A DNA stretch of 26,862 bases, taken from NCBI GenBank assembly GCA_903887095.1, contig CAISOQ010000183.1:1-26862 (forward strand). Direction: 5' to 3'. How positions within the stretch are numbered: the stretch's first letter is position 1; the number at the start of each line of letters is the position of its first letter. This document shows positions 17,755 through 23,282 of the stretch, piece by piece. The position numbers and the translations under genes were made by a program. Source of the stretch: an uncultured Flavobacteriia bacterium. Its GTDB lineage: Bacteria; Bacteroidota; Bacteroidia; Flavobacteriales_D; Crocinitomicaceae. Under the pieces are notes generated by a model. The model was not told where the DNA came from. It did no database searches and saw nothing but the letters and a program-made list of their open reading frames with translations.

Positions 17755-17766
17755 GTTTTCGAAAAC
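17755..17766. promoter_or_regulatory. 12-bp perfect palindrome in the divergent spacer
   Basis: GTTTTCGAAAAC is a perfect palindrome in the AT-rich spacer between the FAS1 protein gene and xseA, 58 nt from the former's start. It could be an operator, but there is no recognisable regulator for it here. The rest of the spacer is poly-A/T tracts without a convincing promoter match. Confidence 0.25.
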
Positions 17767-17841
17767 CTATAAAAAAACCATATAAGTTCTTTTTTTAAGG
17801 TATTTTAACAATTTTTAAGCTAACTTGAAAAGTCAATAATA

Positions 17842-19233
17842 ATGTCTTCAGAACGTCAGATTTTTACCTTAAAACAAGTTGTTTCGTCGATTCGTAAAAC
17901 AATCGAGGAGCGATACCAGCAAATGTATTGGGTGAAAGCTGAGATGCACAAACTGAATCTTTATCCGAGTGGACATGCATTTCCAGAATTAGTTCAAAAA
18001 GAAGACGATAAAATAGTTGCACAAATAGGTGGTGCGATTTGGAAACAGAATTTTCAGCGCATCAATAAACAATTTGTAGATGTTGTAAAGGAGCCTTTGA
18101 AGGAAGGAACGAACCTGCTTTTACAGGTCAAAATAACGTACAGTGAAACTTTTGGTTTGTCCTTACAAATTCTAGACATTGATCCGAGTTTTACCCTTGG
18201 TGAATTGCAACGAGAAAGGGAAGAAACGCTCAAACGTCTTCAAAAAGAAGGAATTTTAAATGCAAACCAGCGACTTAGTTTTCCGTTACTTCCGCAACGC
18301 ATCGCTATTGTTTCAGCAGACACAAGCAAAGGATTATCTGATTTCATGAAAGTCTTGGATAACAATCCGTGGGGCTATCGGTTTTTTTCGATGCTCTTTC
18401 CAGCTTATTTACAAGGGGATGTTGCCGTGGCGAGTATTGTCGAGCAATTGAAGAAGATTGAAAAGGTAAAGCACCATTTCGATGTGGTAGTGATAGTGCG
18501 GGGTGGAGGTGCTGAAGTGGGGATGTCATGCTACAATCATTATGAGTTGTGTAAAGCAATTGCCACATTTCCGTTACCTGTTTTATCGGGTATTGGACAT
18601 TCGACCAATTTGACGGTTGCAGAAATGGTGGCTTTTCGGAATGCAATTACCCCCACGGAATTGGCTGATTTTTTGATTCAAATTTTCCATGATTTCAGTG
18701 TGCCTGTAACCGAAGCTCGTAAGCTCTTACGAACTTATTCGGAGCGAATGATTGCTTTGAACAAACAGCAATTTGAATCAACGGCCAAACAAGTAAGGCA
18801 GCATGCTGTGCTCTATCTTGAAAGAAAAAACGGGCAAATGATGCGCACAGCTGAAGTTATGCGTAAAGCAGTTCAACAGGCGCTCAATCGTCAGCATACA
18901 AATTTGTCATTGATGAAATCGAGCATGTCCACGCTAAGCCATGCGTCCACTGAACGATCACGTGAGCGCATTGAACAGACTTTTCAGCTCTTACAGCGTT
19001 CTGTTTTTCGAAAGTTGGAGCAAGACAAACAGAAGGTCAAGCACTTGGAAGACCTCCGTAGAATGCTCGATCCACAGCTGGTGTTAAAGAGGGGTTTCTC
19101 GATAACCCGACTAAATGGTCGAACAATTGGGGAAGGAAACATACCTGAGCCAGGGCAAGATATTTCGATTGAAACCTACGCTGAACAACTTACAGCAAAG
19201 GTGACAGCAACAAACAAAAAGCAAGAAGAGTAG
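17842..19233 (+). CDS. xseA: Exodeoxyribonuclease VII large subunit
   Basis: Large subunit of exonuclease VII, which degrades single-stranded DNA from both ends together with XseB in the cytoplasm. 463 residues: an N-terminal OB-fold (about 1-115, with YWVKAEM), the catalytic core (about 130-285) and a long coiled-coil C-terminal region (about 285-420) that in the family binds XseB subunits. Residues matching the known active site are D167 (GLSDF), R220 (VRGGG) and H253. The position equivalent to the E. coli catalytic D241 (GHETD) is N256 here (GHSTN). I recall the same form in other Flavobacteriia, so this may be lineage-typical. xseB is not adjacent: it lies 2.5 kb downstream beyond an opposite-strand helicase gene. 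Confidence 0.93.
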   Translation: MSSERQIFTLKQVVSSIRKTIEERYQQMYWVKAEMHKLNLYPSGHAFPELVQKEDDKIVAQIGGAIWKQNFQRINKQFVDVVKEPLKEGTNLLLQVKITYSETFGLSLQILDIDPSFTLGELQREREETLKRLQKEGILNANQRLSFPLLPQRIAIVSADTSKGLSDFMKVLDNNPWGYRFFSMLFPAYLQGDVAVASIVEQLKKIEKVKHHFDVVVIVRGGGAEVGMSCYNHYELCKAIATFPLPVLSGIGHSTNLTVAEMVAFRNAITPTELADFLIQIFHDFSVPVTEARKLLRTYSERMIALNKQQFESTAKQVRQHAVLYLERKNGQMMRTAEVMRKAVQQALNRQHTNLSLMKSSMSTLSHASTERSRERIEQTFQLLQRSVFRKLEQDKQKVKHLEDLRRMLDPQLVLKRGFSITRLNGRTIGEGNIPEPGQDISIETYAEQLTAKVTATNKKQEE

Positions 19234-19235
19234 CT

Positions 19236-19256
19236 TTATATATAAAAAGTATATAC
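19236..19256. terminator. AT-only hairpin between convergent xseA and helicase genes
   Basis: The 33-nt gap between two convergent stop codons contains TTATATATAAAAAGTATATAC, which can form a TATATA/TATATA stem around an A-rich loop. It resembles the TATAT-A-run-TATAT motifs at 22403 and 23110. It could end both transcripts weakly. The stem has no G or C inside, so support is limited. Confidence 0.3.
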
Positions 19257-19266
19257 AAAAGGCTGC

Positions 19267-21558
19267 TTAAATTATTTTAGATGCCTGCATTAATTTTAAT
19301 TCTTCCCACGTTACTTCGTCCCCAAGTTTTTCTTTTAACGCCGATAGTGAAGCACCTTCGTAGTCTGAAAAATAGTCTTCCAATTCTGAAATGCGTTCGG
19401 GCGTCAAAACATCAGCTAATTCGATCTTTTCGCTTTTCAACAAAACAACGAAATGGTTGTAGATTGTGTTTTCTGAAACTTGTCGCCGTGCAGCAATTTG
19501 ACTGACATCCATGCCTTCGTGCAATAACTCGAGTGTTTGCTCATACGTTGATTTCTTTTCTTTCCGCTCTTCCTTTTTCTTCGGTGAAGCAAGAAGAATC
19601 GGTTCATCCTCTATGATGTCATACAGCATTCCATTTTTCTCGCGCAATTTTTGTTGAACAGATGCCAACCGGGCAATTTTATAATTTTTTATTTCCTCAT
19701 TCAACAAACTATCCTTGGTGATTTCCTTGCCAAATGCAATGTGTTCGACGAGCAACTTGGCTTTCTTAATACGAAGAATCGCTTCAGTGAGGTGTTCATC
19801 CAATTCACGTAACTCATCTGCATATTGCTTCGTTTTTCGCATTCGGCTCAGCTCAGCCAATTTCATCAGATTAGAGATCAATACACCATCGAGTATCTTG
19901 AAGAAGTAATCGTAAGCTGCTTCAACGCGTTCCCGCACAAAGTCTAGATCGCTGTTTCGTGCAAACAATTTTTCGATTTGTGACTGGAATTTTTTGGCAT
20001 GTTCCACCGTGCCAGATACCGCTTGAGCCTGCGCGGTCACCCAGGAATGGTTTTTTCCTTTTTCAGTTTTTGAACCTGCGTTCTTGTATGTCGCCTCGTG
20101 GATAGCCCATTTGCTGTTCAGTTCATACCAGTCAAAAGCGTGACGAATAAATGCCTGCACATATTCCGAAGTACCTTTGTCGAGGTGTCTTGATAGTTGG
20201 GCCGCATCCGCTTTGTTGCGCGCATAGTTGACGACATGATGATCGCTTGCCAGACCATTCAATCGAATGGGATTTAAAAGAACTAGGCCATTCAGCGAGC
20301 GCAGTCTTGATAACGCCACGTATGCTTGACCTGGAGCAAAAACGTCGGACACATCCAACACAGCCTTATCGAAGGTCAAACCTTGGCTTTTATGAACAGT
20401 TATGGCCCAAGCCAATTTCAAGGGGTAGTGAACAAATGTCCCAAGCACATCTTCAACGATTTCTCCCGTTTGGGCATTGACGGAGTAACGAATGTTGTTC
20501 CATTCGTATTTTTCTACTGTAATTTGCTTTTTCTCCTCTGGGAAACTTACTGTTACCTCGTCTTTGTCTAAGGCGGAAACTGTTCCCATTTTACCATTGT
20601 AGAAAAGTTTTTCGAACGACACATCATTTTTAACAAACATCACTTGCGCCCCAATTTTCAGATCCAATTGTTCATCAAGAGGGTACATGTGTTCGGGGAA
20701 TTCTCCTGTGACTTCTGCCGTGTAGGAAACTATTTTTCCAGCCAATTGCGCAAGTGCACGCTTGTTGATTTCATCCGCTTTGTTGTTGTGGGTAGTGAGC
20801 GTGATGTAGCCATCCTCATTGAGTGGGTCAAAATGGGGTTGTACGAATTGATTTAAGAGTGCTGCGTCAGCGGGAGTGATGGTATTTTCACGTAAATTAT
20901 TCAGCACAGCGATAAAAGCATCATCTGTTTGCCGGTAGATTTTTGACAATTCCACATACACAGGTGGCTGTTCTGCGATGACACGGGCATTAAAAAAGAA
21001 CATCCCGGCATAATAATTCCTGAGAACATTCCACTCGTCTGGTTTTACAACGGGAGGAAGTTGCAGTAGATCGCCAATAAATAGCACTTGGACGCCACCG
21101 AAGGGTTCATGGATTTTACGTGCATTTCGCAAGGTCCAGTCCATAGCGTCCAGTAAATCTGCTCGAAGCATGCTCACTTCATCGATGATCAGCAATTCCA
21201 GATTTCGCATCAATTGCAAGCGCGTTTTATTCATGTTGAAATGCCGCGAAAGAGAATCCTTGCTTTCAAAACGCACCCTTTCATTGGAAGGCGTTTGGCT
21301 TAAAAATTCAGGAATAAACCCGGCAAAAGGCAATTGAAAAAACGAGTGGATGGTAACGCCTCCGGCATTCAGAGCTGCGATGCCTGTTGGTGCAACGATT
21401 ACTGTGTTTTTAAAGGTAGACCCAATGATCTTTTTGAGCAAAGTTGTTTTTCCTGTTCCCGCTTTTCCGGTAAGAAAAATCGGTTGTTTGGTTTGATTGA
21501 TAAATCGTTCTGTAAATTCAGCGGGCTCAAGTGAAAGTGTGGTGTTTGTTGTATTCAT
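19267..21558 (-). CDS. PIF1/RecD-like DNA helicase with C-terminal HTH domain
   Basis: 763-residue superfamily 1B helicase, ATP-dependent, probably acting in DNA repair or replication. Walker A is GKAGTGKTTL at 31-40. Walker B is LLIIDEVSML, followed by a glutamine-containing motif (IGDLLQLPP). The C-terminal helicase motifs are TVHKSQGLTFD and YVALSRLRSLNGL. After the motor come charged helical segments (about 480-650) and then a helix-turn-helix region (about 675-763, with GMDVSQIAARRQVSENTIYNHF) of the kind often found at the end of Bacteroidota helicases. Its start is the ATG at 21558; the first residues are polar and Walker A comes 30 residues in. It sits between xseA and xseB on the opposite strand. 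The link to exonuclease VII may be only positional. Confidence 0.93.
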   Translation of the reverse strand: MNTTNTTLSLEPAEFTERFINQTKQPIFLTGKAGTGKTTLLKKIIGSTFKNTVIVAPTGIAALNAGGVTIHSFFQLPFAGFIPEFLSQTPSNERVRFESKDSLSRHFNMNKTRLQLMRNLELLIIDEVSMLRADLLDAMDWTLRNARKIHEPFGGVQVLFIGDLLQLPPVVKPDEWNVLRNYYAGMFFFNARVIAEQPPVYVELSKIYRQTDDAFIAVLNNLRENTITPADAALLNQFVQPHFDPLNEDGYITLTTHNNKADEINKRALAQLAGKIVSYTAEVTGEFPEHMYPLDEQLDLKIGAQVMFVKNDVSFEKLFYNGKMGTVSALDKDEVTVSFPEEKKQITVEKYEWNNIRYSVNAQTGEIVEDVLGTFVHYPLKLAWAITVHKSQGLTFDKAVLDVSDVFAPGQAYVALSRLRSLNGLVLLNPIRLNGLASDHHVVNYARNKADAAQLSRHLDKGTSEYVQAFIRHAFDWYELNSKWAIHEATYKNAGSKTEKGKNHSWVTAQAQAVSGTVEHAKKFQSQIEKLFARNSDLDFVRERVEAAYDYFFKILDGVLISNLMKLAELSRMRKTKQYADELRELDEHLTEAILRIKKAKLLVEHIAFGKEITKDSLLNEEIKNYKIARLASVQQKLREKNGMLYDIIEDEPILLASPKKKEERKEKKSTYEQTLELLHEGMDVSQIAARRQVSENTIYNHFVVLLKSEKIELADVLTPERISELEDYFSDYEGASLSALKEKLGDEVTWEELKLMQASKII

Positions 21559-21614
21559 CTAATTGAAGATAAGCAAAAACTTCGTTTCTCACAATTAAAA
21601 ATTGGAACTATTTA

Positions 21615-21631
21615 ATTAAAATTTGCAAGCA
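21615..21631 (+). repeat. 17-nt segment repeated inside xseB 200 nt downstream
   Basis: ATTAAAATTTGCAAGCA occurs here, 61 nt before the xseB coding sequence, and again at 21815-21831 inside xseB, where it encodes part of LIKICKQ. The offset is exactly 200 nt. Extending left by three bases gives 19 matches of 20. It is likely the remnant of a small duplication that once included the end of xseB. A regulatory role cannot be excluded. Confidence 0.6.
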
Positions 21632-21691
21632 TTGGCTGCAAATCAAGTCCACAATGGCTTCACATTCATCAAAAAAATATAAATTAGTTGT

Positions 21692-21889
21692 ATGGAAAAT
21701 CAGATGAACTACACCGACGCCTTTGACGAGCTGCAGCAAATAGTGGAGCACATGGAGAATGGCGAAATTACAGTAGATGAGTTGTCTCTGAAAGTGAAGC
21801 GTGCAGCCGAATTGATTAAAATTTGCAAGCAGAAACTGACCACAACTGAGGAGGACGTGAATCAAATTTTGAAGGAACTGGAAAATTAG
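21692..21889 (+). CDS. xseB: Exodeoxyribonuclease VII small subunit
   Basis: 65 residues, slightly short for the family (70-80 is usual), forming a two-helix hairpin that coats the XseA coiled coil. The family pattern is clear: YTDAFDELQQIVEHMENGEITVDEL, then AAELIKICKQKL and TEEDVNQIL. Two ATGs are in frame, at 21692 and 21704; either leaves the domain complete, and I keep the first. It is followed after 11 nt by the thioredoxin gene, so they are probably one transcript. Its partner xseA is upstream on the same strand but separated by the helicase gene. No good promoter match was found in the 133-nt divergent spacer. Confidence 0.92.
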   Translation: MENQMNYTDAFDELQQIVEHMENGEITVDELSLKVKRAAELIKICKQKLTTTEEDVNQILKELEN

Positions 21890-21900
21890 GAAAAGTTGCC

Positions 21901-22197
21901 ATGGGAAAATTCACCGACATTGTAAAATCTGAAACACCTACCTTGGTTGATTTTTATGCAACCTGGTGTGGGCCGTGTAAAACGATGCATCCAATTTTGG
22001 ATCAGTTAAAAGACCAGATGGGCAGCAAGGTGCGTATCTTGAAAATAGACGTAGATAAAAATCAGGATGTTGCCGAAAAATTCAAGGTACGTGGCGTACC
22101 GACCTTTGTTCTATTCAAAGGAGGTGAAATTCTCTGGCGCCAAAGCGGTGTAATTGAATTAAGTACCCTCAAATCAAAAATCAACCAATCGATTTAA
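21901..22197 (+). CDS. trxA: Thioredoxin
   Basis: 98-residue cytoplasmic thiol-disulfide reductant. The active site is WCGPC at residues 22-26 and the cis-proline is P67 in RGVPTF; both are standard. The N-terminus lacks the usual first strand of about 10 residues, so it is a slightly short, single-domain thioredoxin, and no signal peptide is seen. It lies 11 nt after xseB and is probably co-transcribed with it. It is the last gene before the 1.1-kb repeat-rich stretch. The gene symbol is by family resemblance only; Bacteroidota usually carry several thioredoxin paralogues. Confidence 0.9.
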   Translation: MGKFTDIVKSETPTLVDFYATWCGPCKTMHPILDQLKDQMGSKVRILKIDVDKNQDVAEKFKVRGVPTFVLFKGGEILWRQSGVIELSTLKSKINQSI

Positions 22198-22215
22198 TTT
22201 ATTCAAGAGTGACAC

Positions 22216-22399
22216 CCTTGAACCTTTTGATCCTTCCCAAATGTAAGTTTCCCTCTTTGGAGAGGGAGTAAGGGAGAGGAATTGAACATTTGAACCCATT
22301 GAACGTTCCTTGAACCTTTAGATTCTTTCCAAATGTAAGTTTCCCTCTTTGGAGAGGGAGTAAGGGAGAGGAATTGAACATTTGAACGCATTGAACCTT
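22216..22399 (+). repeat. Two tandem 92-bp repeats
   Basis: Copies at 22216-22307 and 22308-22399 align without gaps and differ at only a few bases. Each contains a short hairpin (TCCCTC, 6-nt loop, GAGGGA), a second purine-rich GGGAGAGG, and ends in three TTGAAC hexamers spaced 8 and 9 nt apart. It starts 18 nt after the thioredoxin stop and could help end that transcript, but no T run follows the stems. Confidence 0.85.
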
Positions 22400-22655
22400 A
22401 ATTGTATATAAAAAATATATATTTTGAACCTCAAATCTTTTATACTCCCACCGCCCCCAAAAAATTAGCCATTCTCCCTACTGGCATTTCATGAAGTGAT
22501 TTTTCGCTCGCACTGAAACGCTTAAAAATGGAGAAAGCTCCGCAGGAGATCATCGACATTTTAGCGAATTCAGAAGAGTGAAAAATGACTCACTTCGAAG
22601 CACGATTGCTGGCGCAATAAATGATCTGTGAGTCAAATTGAATGAGAAGCCTTGA

Positions 22656-22859
22656 TTTTTTTGGTTACTTTTTTCATCAAGGAAAAAAGTGACAAAGCAA
22701 TTGAATTTTTGAGTAATTATGAGCATGGCTCGTAATTACCGTTAACCTAATAGAACATTGGTATCATTTCAATTTCGAACGAGCCACGCTCGTTCTTTTA
22801 TCAGGAAGTAAAAAATTCTCTTCTGTCACTTTTTATAGGCCTAAAAAGTAACCAAAAAC
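22656..22859. repeat. 200-bp imperfect palindrome with TTTTTGGTTAC ends
   Basis: The left half (22656-22732) and the reverse complement of the right half (22780-22859) share, in the same order, TTTTTGGTTACTTTTT, AAAAAGTGACA, a T-rich block with ATTTTT, and GAGCrTGGCTCG. These are therefore two diverged copies in opposite orientation. Inside are compact hairpins: GTAATTATGAGC/GCTCGTAATTAC (22713-22739, 12 pairs including one G-T, 3-nt loop) and GAACGAGC/GCTCGTTC (22777-22795, 8 pairs) followed by TTTT. A CCTTGAT/ATCAAGG pair brackets the left tip. There is no coding potential. It is probably a non-autonomous, dispersed repeat. Confidence 0.7.
22777..22799 (+). terminator. Terminator-like hairpin inside the palindrome
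   Basis: A perfect 8-bp stem GAACGAGC/GCTCGTTC with a 3-nt CAC loop, followed by TTTT. In form it is a rho-independent terminator for plus-strand transcription, although no gene ends just before it. Its core is an inverted copy of the GAGCATGGCTCG hairpin at 22721, so it may be only part of the repeat. Confidence 0.35.
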
Positions 22860-22866
22860 GCCTTTT

Positions 22867-23017
22867 AAACTTTTACAAGGAGCTTGCCATCGCTTCACTG
22901 CGTTGCACATGTCACCGCTGACGAACTTTCGCTGCGTGCTTTGGCTCTAATGCTCGACCTGCGTCTTCGCGAGCCGCATCTCCGCTCAGTTCGCAGCCTA
23001 GCTCTGTGTAAAAGTTT
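22867..23017. repeat. 151-bp GC-richer element with 18-bp inverted ends
   Basis: The left end AAACTTTTACAAGGAGCT (22867-22884) and the reverse complement of the right end (23000-23017, AAACTTTTACACAGAGCT) agree at 16 of 18 bases. The interior is clearly richer in G and C than the surroundings, with repeated GCTGCGT-like words and possible stems such as CTTCGCGAG. There is no ORF. The terminal inverted repeats and lack of coding suggest a MITE-like element or a structured RNA gene. It abuts the palindrome on its left. Confidence 0.55.
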
Positions 23018-23047
23018 GGTTTCTGGGAAACATTAAATTTTTGGGTC

Positions 23048-23095
23048 TTGAACATTTGAACGCATTGAACATTTGAACATTTGAACGAATTGAAC
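23048..23095 (+). repeat. Array of six TTGAAC hexamers
   Basis: TTGAAC occurs at 23048, 23056, 23065, 23073, 23081 and 23090, that is every 8 or 9 nt. The linkers AT and GCA or GAA alternate irregularly. The same hexamer with the same spacing ends both 92-bp repeats (for example 22282, 22290, 22299). Each array is followed by a GTATAT-A-run-TATAT motif (22403 and 23110). Too short and regular for CRISPR; function unknown. Confidence 0.75.
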
Positions 23096-23200
23096 GTTCT
23101 TCAGAACCTGTATATCCAAAATATATTCAACCACAACCCTATTTCGTTCGATGAAACACACAAAATATTCATTTAGCTAATATATATATTTAAAGTATAG

Positions 23201-23208
23201 TATCTTTA
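23201..23208 (+). promoter_or_regulatory. Possible -7 box TATCTTTA before the secreted-gene pair
   Basis: Differs from TAnnTTTG only in the last base. Transcription would then begin near 23213, which is exactly where the long hairpin begins. No TTG is found at the -33 spacing. The upstream region is an alternating AT tract. Confidence 0.3.
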
Positions 23209-23212
23209 TCGC

Positions 23213-23259
23213 ATGTACGTGCGCCACTCTCACAACGTTGTAGGGTGGCGTGCGTGCAT
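23213..23259 (+). promoter_or_regulatory. Very long hairpin in the leader of the secreted-gene pair
   Basis: Positions 23213-23230 pair with 23242-23259 over 18 continuous base pairs, four of them G-U type. The 11-nt loop can add three more pairs (ACA/TGT) around ACGT. The stem ends 23 nt before the ATG at 23283 and is not followed by T, so it is not a terminator. It could stabilise the 5' end of the mRNA or control translation. Confidence 0.6.
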
Positions 23260-23282
23260 ATGTGACCTAAAAAACTTTTATT

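Larger units (their letters stand above)
22198..23282. other. 1.1-kb stretch without genes, filled with repeats and hairpins
   Basis: I see no credible protein gene, tRNA or transposase. From left to right it holds: a 92-bp tandem duplication (22216-22399); a TATAT-type AT motif (22403-22421); a stretch with two mutually exclusive small hairpins (GGAG/CTCC and CTCC/GGAG, 22530-22548); a 200-bp imperfect palindrome (22656-22859); a GC-richer block with inverted-repeat ends (22867-23017); a TTGAAC array (23048-23095); a second TATAT motif (23110-23128); and a promoter-like box plus a very long hairpin (23201-23259). The density and nesting suggest a collection site for small non-autonomous repeat elements next to the accessory surface-protein genes. 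Confidence 0.75.

Noticed and set aside
21608..21865. 85-codon minus-strand ORF opposite xseB
   Set aside because: It is a shadow of xseB and its spacer; the xseB family match on the plus strand is clear.
22199..22391. Short ORFs of about 60 codons over the 92-bp repeats
   Set aside because: They exist only because the repeat length and frame happen to be open; the peptides repeat themselves and have no protein-like features.
23048..23095. CRISPR array
   Set aside because: Repeats are 6 nt with 2-3 nt linkers, no spacers of 25-40 nt and no cas genes.
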